The notes under the pieces were generated by a model. It saw only the letters and a program-made list of their open reading frames with translations. It did not search any database and was not told where the DNA came from. DNA of 64,000 bases from Chiridota heheva. Lineage: Eukaryota; Echinodermata; Holothuroidea; Apodida; Chiridotidae. Both the position numbers and the translations under genes were made by a program. Below, in pieces: positions 44,645 to 58,138 of the stretch. The stretch's first letter is position 1. Every line of letters begins with the position of its first letter. The stretch covers positions 703,501-767,500 of the forward strand of contig JAIGNY010002242.1 of the NCBI GenBank assembly GCA_020152595.1, written 5' to 3'.

Positions 44645-47600
44645 CAACGATGTACATCCTTACCTTACCTAGCTGCTTTGTGCCAAGTGGCACATATGGC
44701 CTCCAAACAATGTTTCCACTCAGTCCTGCAGGCTGCAGCAATCTTGGTTTTGTTCCATGTTTTCCACCCTGCCTTGTTTCTTTTCTTTTCATCGGTTCTC
44801 CTCCAAGTCGTTATGGGTCCCCTACTTTTACGTTTTTCATCAGGTGCCCATGTTAGAGCTGTCACACAGTCGTCGCTTGTTCGTGCCTTAACATGTGACC
44901 AAAGGATTTCCATTTCCTTTGTCGACATCATTACTGAGGACTTGGATATCAGCCCTTTGTAGTACTTCCTTGTTTGAAATTTTCTGTTGCCATCTAATCT
45001 TAAAGATTCTTCGTGGGCATTTGTGTTGGAAAATGTCAAACGTTTTTCGTAACCTTTATTCATTTTTAAAGTTTCGCTTCTGTACAGGAGAACAGGCTTT
45101 AGTAGGGTTTTGTAAAGCCTACTTTTTGTATTATTGCTAATACTGCTTGAGTTCCATACGTTTTTGAGTTTAACGAATGTACTTCTTGCTTTCTGTAATC
45201 TATTGTGCATATCACTTGATCCTCCTCCCTCTTTGGCCACTGTAGCACCCAAGTAGATGAAGTTTTCTACGTTGTCGACAATGTCTCCATTTACTATAAT
45301 GTTGTCGTTGCTTCTTGTATTGAATTTCATGGTCTTGCACTTCTGTGTGTTAAATTTTAATCCAGTTCTTTTAGCCTCTTCTGCTAGCCTATTGGTCTTT
45401 GTTTGCACAAGCCGTTTGGTAGAGGATAGGAGAGCAATGTCGTCTGCAAAGTCCAGGTCATCGGATTCCTGTCTTACCATTCTGTATTGCTCTTCTCATC
45501 ACCCAGTCTATGACAAGTAGGAACAGGAAACCTGACATTGGGCAGCCGTGTTTCACACCAGTGGTAACTGGGAACCAGTTAGTTGTGTCATTTTGATCAA
45601 TTACAGCACAGTTGAAACTGTCGTACATGGCTGTCACAATGCTGACCAATTTGTTGGGTATTCCGTAGTGCTTCATTATTAGCCATATGGATTTTCTATG
45701 AACTGTGTTAAATGCCTTTTTAAAGTCTATGAAGTGTACGTTTAGTGGAGATTGCTATTCGTTGACCTGTTTAATGATGTTTCTCAGTATGAAGATTTGT
45801 TTAGTAGCTCCTTAACCTTTTCTGAACCCTGCTTGTTCCTTTCTCTGTTTGTTATCTGTTCCTTCACTAATCCGGTCGATGGTGATTCTTCCTAGTATCT
45901 TACTAGCGATAGGTAATAGTGTTTTGCCTCATCAGTTTTTGCATTCCTTTAGATCACCTTTTTTGGGAGCTTGATAATTAGTCCTCTTTTCCATTTACTT
46001 GGGATTTTTCGTGTAACCATACTTTGTCTGTTTAACTTTATTAGTTTTATGGTTGTGAAATCAGTGTCTGCTTTGAGTAACTCTGCTGTGATACAATCAA
46101 TTCCTGGTGCTTTGCCATTCTTGAGTCGCTTGATGACATTTTTTATTTCTGTCAGTCTTGGTGGGTTTGTGTCCATGTCTGTAATTTCTGCTTCCTCTTG
46201 TTCCATGACAATGTTGTCTGGTTTCTTCCTGTTGAGCACCTCTTTAAAGTGCTCGCTCCATCTCTTTATGGTTTCCTTCCTTCCACTTATTACGTTTCCA
46301 TCTTTGTTTTTCACTGCATACTCCCGTTTAGGTTTTTCGTTGCTCAGAGTTTTCACTAGTGTGTACAGTGTCTTCATTTGATGCGATCTTGCTGCATCTT
46401 CTGCCTGCTTGGCTATCTTATCTATCCACCTTCTTTTATCAGGTCTCATTTCTTTTTTAACCTCTCTATCCTTCTGTTTGCAGTAATCCTTCAATTTGTC
46501 TTTCACATTTTCTGGCCTGATGCATTCTATTTTCTGTATTATATCTTTCCTTTGTTCAATCAGTGTCCATAATTATGGTCCTATCCATTGTTTGCTTTTC
46601 TTTTTCTTGTAACCTAATATTTTTACTGCTGTCTCTGTAAATGCATTTTCTATTATTTCTTCAGCCTTATCAATTCCATCATCTGTTTTTTTCACATTCA
46701 GGAGTGTATTCATTTTGCAGTGTCTGATATATGTTTCTAAACTTTATACTGAATTGGTTCTTAACTCCTACAAATTTCAGTTTGTTTTGTATCATACCTT
46801 TCCATTCTGTTCACTTCGTAAAGTGGAGCTTTCTTCAACTTCAGTTGTATTGCTGTTCTGACTAAATGGTGGTCATTTGCTGTGTCTGCAGATCTCAGGA
46901 CTCTTGTATCTCTTACTGAGCTTCTGAACCTTCTGTTGACTAATGTGTGATCGATTTAGTTTAATGTTAATCCATCGGGTAATACCCACATTAGTTTGTG
47001 TATTTTTTGTGTGGAAAAAGTGTGCCTGTGATGACGAGTTCATTTATGTCGCAGAGATCGCAGTCTTGTGCCATTGTTGTTTAAGGTTCCTGCTCCATGT
47101 TTCCCCATTGCTCTCTCGTAATTGAAGTTATCACAGCCTACTTTGCATTCATGTCCCCTGATATGATCAGCACGTCATGCTTGTGGACTGTCAATTTCAC
47201 TTTGCAAGTCATCATCTTTCAAGAGGTCCTCTGCATCTTCAGTGGGAGCATAGGCATGTATTGTGGTCAGCTTTACATACTTTGAGTAGAATCTGGCTAC
47301 TAATAGTCTCTCGTTCACTAGCGTCCAATCTATCATGGATTTTGCATCTTCACTGGTCATTATGATAGTCACCACTTGGCGATGTATGCTATCATTTCTA
47401 CCAGAGTAGTTGACAATTTCATCAGTGCAGAGTTTTATCCTCCCTGATCCTGTCCAATGACTTTCACTTATCCCCATAATGTCAATATTGGTGTTTCTCA
47501 TCTCTCTCGCTGCTTGAGCAACTTTACCTGCCTCAAACTACAGGGTCCTCACGTTCCAGTTGCCTAGACTAAGTTGGGATTATGGATCGACTAGTGGTCT

Positions 47601-47800
47601 TTGTAGCTCCTGAGCTTCCTTTCGGCGTTCACCCAAAAGCGTCATACTTCCTTTGATACAAGGTACCACAGCATCTCCAAGATTAGGTGGATTTACATTT
47701 GTGTTTCTGGTTTCTGTAATCGAGGTTTGTTTGATAAAGCTGGGTGATTGCAACCTTCAACCTGGAGGACCAAGGTTTTCTGTCAGGGTGTCTATCCCTT
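44645..47800 (-). pseudogene. RTE-clade LINE, nearly full length, multiply broken
   Basis: On the minus strand, an N-terminal part 'DAVVPCIKGSMTLLGERRKE' (near 47680-47620) leads to the endonuclease start 'LGNWNVRTL' (near 47560), then 'IDIMGISESHWTGSGRIKL' (47485-47430) and 'TIHAYAPTEDAE' (near 47260). The RT follows: 'RLKNGKAPGIDCITAELLK' (46130-46075), 'HFIDFKKAFNTVHRKSIW' (near 45735-45680, motif A), 'TTGVKHGCPMSGFLF' (45570-45525, motif B), 'DLDFADDIALLS' (45460-45425, motif C). The tail is 'ALTWAPDEKRKSRGPITTWR' (44865-44806). Stops and shifts occur near 45460, 45950 and 47170. The 3' end has TAAGG repeats (CCTTACCTTACC at 44658-44669 on plus). RTE elements lack a separate ORF1 in many lineages. 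The insertion is older than the segmental duplication, since copy B carries it at the same site. Confidence 0.8.
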
Positions 47801-48025
47801 AGCCACATGTTCCAGTTATTGGGAGGCGCTGGATCCTCGCCTTTCGCCACTCTCACTTAACTGCAGTGTTGTGCACTGCATTACCAGGGATTACTACCGG
47901 GAAGTGAGACATATGACTTGTTGGCAGAACCTTTGGACTGACGGTAGGTATTTCTCAGTATTTGAAAGATAGTTCTTAGGTGGCACCAGAACTCCCCAAT
48001 GAGACCTATTACCAACCTTAATCCC

Positions 48026-48433
48026 TGATTGTGCTTTAAAGCAGGGAATCTCAAGTTTGTCCTCGAGGCAGAGGTTGCAAAGCCCAGTGCCTTCCAGACA
48101 AAGCCTGTAACTGCAGAGTCAAAGAAGCATGACCCCTATGAGGAAACTGTCTAGCTAAGGCTATTGTTTACAAAGCCACAGTCACAACTAATAACAACTC
48201 AGCTGCCTACATAGGTTTAACAGGAGGACCCTTGAAGGACTGATACTATAACCATACAAAATTCTTCAATTTTAAGAAATACGAAAAAAAAGAAAAAATT
48301 ATCCAAAAAAATGCAACTTTCAACATTCGCTGGGAAATTCTAAAACATTACAATGTCAACAAACGCGGCACTGGGCTTTGTAACCTGTACCTCGAGGAAA
48401 AACTTGCGATTTTTCGTCTCAAAGCACAATCGA
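48026..48433. repeat. Inverted repeat, ~67-bp arms
   Basis: The left arm at 48026-48092 (GATTGTGCTTTAAAGC ... TCCTCGAGGCAGAGG ... CAAAGCCCAGTGCC) and right arm at 48366-48433 are inverted copies with about 80-85% identity. The spacer of about 270 bp has no recognised gene. It lies just upstream of the RTE LINE leader. It may be a MITE; there is no confirmed target duplication. Confidence 0.7.
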
Positions 48434-48618
48434 TCAATAAAAAGACTTGAGCTTATTTCCACATGTCGCCACAAACCACCCTACCGTGCCAAGAGAAAGC
48501 CATAATGCATCCAAGTAATAGCACATGACGTGAAGCATATATAAAATTGCTCTGAACTGTTAAAGATCATCGAGCACTCTCACCGCTTTGCTGATGATTT
48601 ATATAAATAATTAAATAA

Positions 48619-48934
<316 letters not shown>

Positions 48935-51900
48935 TGTATTAGCTGATTATAGTACAAGGAAAAGACGTTATAACAATTGAGCTGATTACAGCAGTCAGTA
49001 GGAAAATAATTTCGCTCTATGTTGGCTTTTAATGCCGCAAAAGTAATAGTGGAGACTCGCTCCTAATTTTCCTGTCAGTTTGGTGTGACGTCGATTACGG
49101 CGTTATCGTAGACTGGTGAGTATAGCCCTACATTGAGGCTACACTATTGAGTCTGAATAACTGAAGAAGTTGTACTGAATATTTATCACGCCACAATGTG
49201 AATATATACCAAAAAATTATCTAAGGTATTTAGATCGCGCAAGAACGTGTAAGCCTTAAAAAGGCTGATTCGGTATTAATATATGTGCAAAATACACAAC
49301 ATTATGCAGAAGATACGCTGAACGATAATGTCCAGTCGTCTTGCTTTCCAACAGCCCAAATGAGCAATCAGTCCTCAATACTATTTCACGGAATTCCCGA
49401 GTATTTATGCAAATGAGGAGGTAGATTACTTCCTGTTCTCTCTTATAATCCAGTATAAATGTGTTACGGCATAGCAGCTGCCTATTTGCAGTCGATTGGG
49501 TAGTATATAGATCGTAAATGTTAAGGAATGTACTGAAGTGTAATTGTCATTTGAAGCGTTAAGTCTTTATGAAAAGCATGATTTGATCGTATTTAATCAT
49601 ATTTCATTTATTTCAAAGTTTAGTCGTAAATTTAATAGAGGATTGCAAGCATATTGATGACACTGGCCTAAATGCACTGTTTCATTACATAAGTATCTTT
49701 GTTTATACGTAAATGGTATATCACGATTTGATGTATCTTTTTCCAGAATAATTAAGAAACTTGTAAGATTTTAGTTACATATTACTTAGTTTAGCTAGCT
49801 GGAACAAACAATGCATCTTACAAAGAGCGGCTGATATCCATGACAACCACTTTTTTAAATTTATTGTCAATTAGACTTTGAAAATTGATTTGAATAAAAA
49901 TCCTTCCTTCTGCGATCTGTTTTACTGGAATTCATTAACCAGTATGTAATCATGCCATCAATCATATGGTAAACATAATCGACATATGTACGTTGAATAC
50001 CTTTGCAAACTTCAAAAACTGTGTACGTATTGTCGTAGTGAATTTTTAATGAAACTGTTGAAAGTAATGTGATTTAACTTAATGATATGCCATCAATCTA
50101 GGACACGTCATTTGAATAAGATTATAACAACAAACTATGGTAAATAACCTACTACAATTACATCAACCATTAGGTTACTTGAAATTTTTAATGTGTTTCT
50201 TTCACTCTGACAGTATTTCCCAGCGTGGGATAAAGTGATCTTACAGTATCACACATAACTTAATCTTAGGTTTTGAGTTTCATCATGAAAACCAGAGTGG
50301 ATGAGAAAGCATAATACAGTCTGCTACTCACCAAGTTGTAATTTGTTTGTACTTATTAACCGATCACATTCTAGTCAAAAGGGAAACACAAATTTGAATT
50401 TGTCCATCAAAAGATTAAGTACCTGATTGTTAAGTCCGTGAACGAAAAGATTCTAATTAAGAACTTTTGGCGAAAAGGAGACCGTTAATTTGTAATTTTC
50501 CCCATGATACTTTAAAACTTTACGCAGTAATGTGTTTGAAATATATAATATGACTTCAAAAAGATATCTCTGCAAACTCAAACTCGGTGATAAATATTCA
50601 ATGTTCTAATGGCTAATCATTTTTAGTTGGCCACCGTTGCAAAATTTCAGGCATTTTGGTGTGAAACAAACCTTTTGAGTATTCGAATATGCCTTAACAT
50701 GCCTTAACATTTTGTCTGTGACATTGTAAATCACAAGTAAGGTTCATTAGTAAATCTTTCCCTGCAATCTGTTTGCAGCAAAGGAAAAAACTACTACATG
50801 ACGTCTATAATCGCAGGTATGGGTTTCTTAATATAGTCTCTCCACTCGAAATTTTTTGAGTGGCCTTCACTGACGACAACACTAATGATGTTCTCTGACA
50901 AACAAATATTCAGGAAAGATTTAGTCACACGTACAAAGTCACCAATGTAAAAACTTTCCCCCAAATATGCCTCATAAGTATTTATACGATAGCACATCAT
51001 CGGGTTTTGTTTCATTTTCCTAACAGTTACAAGCCTGTAAAAAGCTTAGCTAAATCTGTGTTTTAGTTTACATTGGTCGGAAAAAAATCACTACAACAAG
51101 TCTGAGAATAATCTTAAAAACAATATGATTTTTTATCACTCAGTAAGCGAAGCCGTAAGTAACATTCCAGTGCGGATGTCATGATTCTGAGATGAGACAG
51201 AGATGAGATTGAATACGAAAATCTCAAATAATTTCCTCCTCCGTGTCACAATTATGTATTTACTTACGTGCAAACGTTTGCAGTTTATTCGTAAGACGTT
51301 TGTATCATTTATGCTATATTGACTGCAATGAAATTTACGTTGATTGATAATGTAACGCTGTGAGTAATGTACAATATTCAGATAAAGCATTCCTCTTTGA
51401 CTGCTACTCCCGATCGGTAGAGCAGTTTTTGGTCTATCAATGAAGCAATCATTTACGGAAGTATCGTAAATCCACATTTGATTTTTGGGTTTCAAAATAT
51501 TTGTGAAAATTCCCTTTTAAGATTTGGTTCACAAATATTTGAATTATCATCAGTTGAATTGGAATCGAATATTATTTAATTTGATCATTTTGTATTCATA
51601 ATCAAAAATGCATCGAACTACAGAACCTTATAAGAGTCTATGAGGTTTCCCTACTGGCAGTATGTGGCGGACCGTCATTTACATATTTTTTGATGTCTTG
51701 AATATGAAGATGTGGTATATCAATAAATCAATATTTCAAAGACGGCTCTTGAGAGAAAACTGCTAAATTTGTGGTATTCATAAAACATATGATCATTATG
51801 TAAATTATCACATTCATGAGCAGCGTTTTCATTCCTTATATCAGCATTCTCCGATATGATTTTTGTGCCGAAAAGTTTATGTCCATTTTCTCCTCCTCAT

Positions 51901-52840
51901 AATGCCTTTATTTTTGTTGTATTTACTTCTTCAAGGTTTAAGACAGAAATTAAAAAAATTCCATAGCTTAAGGAGGTATCTTTAAAATCTAAAATAATTA
52001 TCTGCTCAGAGTTTACTTTCTTTTTTGGCCAGTACAATAAACGGTATGCTACATTTCCGTAGATATTTAAAAATGGTCACATAAATGACGACTCACTGGA
52101 CGGACTTGTTTAGGAACGTCTGGTAAAAACAGACGGTGGGCAAAACTTCTGTGTTTATGTGACAAAAATATATATTTTTCATTACAAAAATATTTCTTGT
52201 AAGGAACATCACAACTAGTGATTTCATTTTTAGAAAACACAATATCACCGCTGCTATTTTTGGGAAGGGCTGGTCTTGATCACACGAAAGTCTATTAGGG
52301 CCAGTGATTTAAGAAATAAACTGCAATTGCGAACCGATTGTTGAGTAAGAACCGGCAAGTCCAAACAATTTAAAGCAGTTATTATTAGCAATGGGCAAGC
52401 AAGAGCAGTTTATTTTTTATTTTATCACCAAATGTGATACAAATCTTGGAAAAAATGAAGAAAGTTTGATGCAATTCAGCTAAAGAAAGACGCGAAATTA
52501 CACATTTTCAGGAATGTCAAACATTTAAAAAAGATTTTGGTATAACACCTTCAATTTGACCTAAGTTAGCCTTGTCGCTCACTTCTCGTTGACTTAGTGT
52601 ATGAGGGAAAATTGCGATCAAAATATCTGATTTTCTTCACAGTTAATTTCAAGCCTTTACATTTGTAATATAAGCATCAAAAACATTGACAACATAAATT
52701 TCAACACAGTTCTCTTCAAAACTTGAAAGTATAAACAACAAAAAACAAAGTAGTCTTATCAAAGTAACAATTATGTCCAAACATTTTAAAGTAAATGAGA
52801 ATGGCATTCAATCTTACAGACAAGAAAACATATCTAACAA
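48935..52840. other. About 3.9 kb with no recognisable gene
   Basis: AT-rich, with motif-free short frames (50794-51015 and 51136-51495, both minus). One 37-bp word at 49383-49420 (CACGGAATTCCCGAGTATTT and on to ATGCAAATGAGGAGGTAG) recurs inverted at 53098-53135. Nothing else is supported. Confidence 0.5.
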
Positions 52841-53092
52841 TTAAACGAAACTTCCAATGAAATTTAAGTTGAAGTTTGATTATAATTTTACCGACTTATT
52901 TGCATATACGAGGGGAGTACGTGAGATAGTGATGAGGACTAGTTTCTCATTTTTCAATGCTTATGACTGTAATGGTCTAAGAAGATAACGGGTGGGATGG
53001 ATGGGCACGTAATCCTATTGTATATGCAAATAAGTCGATAGAATTATAATCAAACTTCAACTTAAATTTCATTTGAAGTTTCGTTTAATTGT
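52841..53092. repeat. Palindrome with ~75-bp arms
   Basis: The left arm (52841-52915: ATTAAACGAAACTTCC, then TTTAAGTTGAAGTTTGATTA, to CTTATTTGCATATACG) and right arm (53020-53090) are inverted copies, separated by about 100 bp. In copy A only the left arm is present (41657-41731). It resembles a small MITE or inverted duplication. Confidence 0.8.
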
Positions 53093-54590
53093 TAAATTCT
53101 ACTTCCTTATTTGCATAAATACCGAATTCCGTGAGCATTTAAAGCGACCAATTGCAGTCATACAATAAGAACTTAAAACGAGGTACCCAAACAAACAAAC
53201 ACGTATGTGCTATGTTTGATTTTGTTTGTATAGCATTCTACAAACACTTTCACGAAGTTAATGCGATACCTATTACATATGTTTGGCATTTCCAAACTCC
53301 TTAAGTATTCTGATATTGCCTTAGTCTTAAGCAAAAATGATGAAGTAACTGTTTCACAAACTTTGCGTGAAAACACTTAATTTCACGTGTAATATCTACT
53401 GATCTACATACTGTTAACCCAGATACAGACTACGACAGAAATAGCCTCGATTGAGAGTATTGGCCCTTTTTGTACAGGGCTGAACTCGCAGCTGATCTGT
53501 TACTCTAGGCTACCTGCCATATTACCATTATTCTATTATACTAGAATAATCTAATTTCAACAATATTTATGAAGTTAAATTTGAAATACACGTAACTGAG
53601 ACATGTTACATATTGTTATTACCTAAGACATTCCTGCTACTTTTGCAATGTCTAGTCCAATAACAAATCTCTGTCAAAACAAAGATGCTTCCAGACTTAA
53701 AAAAAGGATAAAATGTAAGTACATGTCTTTAACTCCGACTACTTTGTTGAAAGAGATGTTTTTGACTAAATGAATAACTCTCTTCAAAGAGATGGTATTT
53801 CCCTGTTTTGTTTGTGTTGAATATTCTCTTGAATATAAAAAGAAAATGACTCTTGCGATCTACACCTAAACTGTGTTCAGTAAGTTAAGTGTTTTGAACA
53901 TCAGTGTGCATAAATGGCAGATATAGAAGCTTTTAACTCCTCAAAAACAAACCCGCATATGGGGTCATATATTCATGTCAATGTAACATAACATTCGTAT
54001 CTAATGTTTATCTTTAAACCTTGGTGTTTCGTGCCATATTAGCTCAAACACACGGTTCGTAAATTTGTATTTGACACAATAATCAAAACATGTTTCACAT
54101 ACTTTGATCTAATTTAACCTGTAAACCATGGTACGGGTGTGATACCGGGTGTAGGAGTTCATTGTACATGTTGTATGATATACTGCTTTAACAGAGAAGA
54201 TACCGGCTGAGTTTGCTAACTTCGGCCGTGGCACGAGGGCATGCCCATGGTACACATAATACGTTAAAATTGTTATGTAGATTTAGGAACATTGTATGGA
54301 TTGTATGGCAAAGTAGCCTAAAGAATTATTCGAGTAGCAAACTCCTGATAAGAATTGGTCAAATAATTCGACCATACATATGACGGCAATCATTAAACAA
54401 TGGATTGCCAAAAAGGGGGATATCACAAACCGCACCACGCTCTAATTATTTTGCCCAGAAATTTCCCAATTGAAATTAAATTGGGAAAGTAAATAAGAAC
54501 TCCATGAATTATAGAACAACATCACGGCATGCAATATGCCTCTGGTTCTGACATTCATCTGTTAGGCTTGTGGTGTGAACATGCATATTC

Positions 54591-54815
54591 TTGATAATAT
54601 TATTCATTTTCGAATCAAGCATCAATGGCCCGGGCTTACATGACTGTATGAAGTATTTATGCAAAACAATGTTTGCCAGAGACTTGAAATTAGTGAAAGA
54701 CCATTCTATTCAGCACCGCCTAGGTGTATTCATGTTAATTCTTGCAACTATTGAAGCAATTGCGTATGCAAGTTTCTTTATCATTGTTCATGAAACACAT
54801 ATTATAATAATATAG
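54591..54815 (+). other. Unrecognised 74-codon open frame in copy B
   Basis: Reads with a hydrophobic stretch (VFMLILATIEAIAYASFFII). Copy A has stops and shifts at the same place (43010-43210), so the frame is not conserved. Probably not coding. Confidence 0.12.
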
Positions 54816-56547
54816 TAATATCAGCGGCCACACATCTGTACCTATTTCTGTTTATAGCTTATCGAAAAGAGGCAACTATTAAACCAGTCTTGTCTTTGAA
54901 ACTTATTGCCTTCTTTAACCTGTTGACAATAACAGCTTGGGAATAGTTATCTAGACTTATCCATGTTCATTTTGCCGGTTTTCAACGGATTGCCATAGGC
55001 TCTTTGTCCTGCAAATGTATCATATTTATGTACAAGAAATAAAACTTTCTGCAGTTTCGGGACTTGCTTGCATGTATCATAAAACTCATAAAACTTGTGA
55101 CGTGTACGCCATATGTAAACCTTCACAATCCTATTTTGCATATTATAAGGATGATTATGTGGTACCGTCTAAGATATTTTTGCATTAACTGAAAGCAAAT
55201 TTGTTTCTTGTCTTATACCATTTAGTAAGCTGGTAAGCATGGATTGGAAAAAAGCATTTTCTTTGCGAACAAGAGCTCTTGTGCCTTTTGTTGTATAGCT
55301 ACAATGGCTGTCTTGCATTTGGTTTGATCAAATTTGATTGCTTTGTTTGATCAAATTTGATTGTTTCGTGTGAAGTGACACCGTGCCATTACAGATTACG
55401 TCAAAATATTTTAGATTGAAGATCATTTTGAATGTCCTTTTTTAGACGTGACAACTTTTTTTTCTTAAATACACTGCCCCCTTCATTTAAACTAAACAAT
55501 CACAGTATGATTTACCTGCGCTTCTTATAAAATCATTTCCCCAAACTTATGTTTAAGGACAAAAACAATGTTCAGTACGAAATTCTTATCACCTCTTCAT
55601 CTTCTCTCATACATGTCATGAGCCATTTTAAAGTTATGATCTTACATTCTCACTATCATTCACCCGAGTTCAAACTCTTGTGAGTTTACGCCACAATAAT
55701 TTCTGATAGCCTTTTTTAGAAGTAACCTAACAATCTCAGTATTATCTACCTGAGTTGAAGTTCTATAGGATTTCTTACTCCCAAACAGGACGAAATTTAT
55801 GCCACATAACACACGGGAACTTGTTTCTGGTACGCTTTTATTAGTATAACAATCTCAGTATCATTTACCTGAGTAAGCTTAGTTTCTTGGAAAGCATTTT
55901 TTTTCGGAAATCACCTTGAGGTTCAATTTTATGGCAGCCTGCTTTGAACTCAATTCGCACCTTCGTCCTTGGTAAGATATATGCAAATTATTATCGCATC
56001 TTCAATATGTTCTGAAAATGAACCATGATTTATTACTGTGAGCCTCAGGTACTTATTCATCTGTTCATGTATATGTTTACTTCGGCGCTCTCAACGGCCG
56101 ACTTTAAACTGTTAAAACGATGATGCAATGTGAGCCAATTAACAACTTAAAAAAAAATTCCCTTCAGGAAAAATGTCTTTCTACAGGAAAAACCTCAACT
56201 ACGTCCTCTATGGGATCTAGGTACAGACACACCTGTATCCCTGTTATTGATCCATGTCATTCTACAATATTGGTAACAGAATTTTAAATTTTGTGATTTT
56301 TCGCGTAAAGAAACTCTTCCATTCGTCTATATGCATTCTAAATTTTGAATCATATTTTGCATTTATGCAAAATAAGATATATCATGAAGTAACAGATAAA
56401 TTAGACTGTTACGTGTGTATGACTTGAAAAGACGAAAATAGTTTGTTCCTTGCATAGCAAAGAATCAAATCGAGAAATGTCGGTTATGCAAGACCAGAAG
56501 TAACCATAGCTTTTTATCTTGTAAATATTGTGTTGGTGTAACCAACA

Positions 56548-58122
56548 ATGTACATCCTTACCTTACCTTACCTAGCTGCTTCGTGCCAAGTGGCACATAT
56601 GGCCTCCAAACAATGTTTCCACTCAGTCCTGCAGGCTGCAGCAATTTTGGTTTTGTTCTATGTTTTCCACCCTGCCTTGTTTCTTTCTTTTCCAACGGTT
56701 CCCCTCCAAGTCGTTATGGGTCTCCTTCTTTTACGTTTTTCATCAGGTGCCCATGTTAGAGCTGTCACACAGTCGTCGCTTGTTCGTGCCTTAACATGTG
56801 ACCAAAGGATTTCCATTTCCTTTGTCTGACATCATTACTGAGGACTTGGATATCAACCCTTTGTAGTACTTCCTTGTTTAAAATTTTCTGTTGCCATCTA
56901 ATCTTAAAGATTCTTCGTGGGCATTTGTGTTGGAAAATGTCAATACGTTTTTCGTAACCTTTATTCATTTTCCAGGTTTGGCTTCCGTACAGGAAAACAG
57001 GCTTTTGTAGGGTTTTGTAAAGCCTACTTTTTGTATTATTGCTAATACTGCTTGAGTTCCATACGTTTTTGAGTTTAACGAATGTACTTCTTGCTTTCTG
57101 TAATCTATTGTGCATATCACTTGATCCTCCTCCCTCTTTGGCCACTGTAGCACCCAGGTAGATGAAGTTTTCTACGTTGTCGACAATGTCTCCATTTACT
57201 GTAATGTTGTCGTTGCTTCTTGTATTGAATTTCATGATCTTGCACTTCTGTGTGTTAAATTTTAATCCAGTTCTTTTAGCCTCTTCTGCTAGCCTATTGG
57301 TCTTTGTTTACACATGCCGTTTGGTAGAGAATAGGAGAGCAATGTCGTTTGCAAAGTCCAGGTCATCGGATTCCTGTCTTACCATTCTGCATTGCTCTTC
57401 TCATCACCCAGTCTATGACAAGTAGGAACAGGAAATCTGACATTGGGCAGCCTTGTTTCACACCAGTTGTAACTGGGAACCAGTTAGTTGTGTCATTTTG
57501 ATCAATTACAGCACAGTTGAAATTGTCGTACATGGCTGTCACAATGCTGACCAATTTGTTGGGTATTCCGTAGTGCTTCATTATCAACCATATGGATTTT
57601 CTATGAGCTGTGTTAAATGCCTTTTCAAAGTCTATGAAGTGTACGTACAGTGGAGGTTGCTATTCGTTGACCTGTTCAATGATGTTTCTCAGTGTGAAGA
57701 TTTCTTCAGTAATTCCTTAACCTTTTCTGAACCCTGCTAGTTCCTTTCTCTGTTTGTTATCTGTTCCTTCACTAATGCGGTCGATGATGATTAGTCCTCT
57801 TTTCCATTTACTTGGGATTTTTCGTGTAACCATACTTTGTCTGTTTGACTCTTTCAGTTTATGGTTGTGAAATCAGTGTCTGCTTTGAGTAACTCTGCTG
57901 TGATACAATCAATACCTGGTGCTTTGCCATTCTTAAGTCGCTTGATGGCATCTTTTATTTCTGTCAGTCTTGGTGGGTTTGCGTCCATGTCTGTAATTTC
58001 TGCTTCCTCTTTTTCTATGACAATGTTGTCTGGTTTCTCCCTATTGAGCACCTCTTCAAAGTGCTCGCTCCATCTCTTGATGGTTTCCTTCCTTTCACTT
58101 ATTACGTTTCCATCTTTGTTTG
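56548..58122 (-). pseudogene. RTE-clade LINE, duplicated and truncated copy
   Basis: The counterpart of the RTE LINE at 44645-47800, from the 3' TAAGG repeats (three units, TTACC TTACC TTACC at 56558-56573 on plus, against two in copy A) to 'DGNVISERKETIKRWSEHFE' near 58090. It retains 'TGVKQGCPMSDFLF' (motif B), 'INGKAPGI'-type RT1 words, and 'VENFIYLGATVAKEGGGSSD' (57160-57105). About 92 bp present in copy A (45880-45975) is deleted at 57788. Motif C reads FANDIALL, as the first Asp of FADD is Asn (GTCGTT at 57346). The 5' part, including the endonuclease, is missing beyond 58122. Confidence 0.78.
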
Positions 58123-58138
58123 TCTGACATCTTGACAA

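Larger units (their letters stand above)
41655..46305. repeat. Segmental duplication, copy A
   Basis: Collinear and in the same orientation as 52841-58122. Shared landmarks: TTAAACGAAACTTCAAATGA (41657) with TTAAACGAAACTTCCAATGA; GCAGCTGATCTGTTACT (41760 and 53489); CTTCGGCCGTGGCACGAGGG (42531 and 54220); CCCGGGCTTACATGACTGTA (43047 and 54628); CACATAACACACGGGAACTT (43915 and 55803); and the RTE LINE. About 550 bp of B (52926-53472) and about 300 bp (55013-55318) are absent from A, while A has about 110 bp extra near 42880-42990. Confidence 0.9.
52841..58122. repeat. Segmental duplication, copy B
   Basis: Partner of 41655-46305 (same orientation, about 11-12 kb apart). It carries an extra palindrome at its left end (52841-53092), about 300 bp extra at 55013-55318, and a shorter RTE copy. 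It ends within the RTE element near 58122, where similarity to copy A (46305) stops abruptly and a tandem repeat begins. Confidence 0.9.

Noticed and set aside
44630-45140. Plus-strand open frames of 110, 68 and 81 codons (and 56548-56829)
   Set aside because: They lie opposite the RTE LINE polymerase and have no motif.
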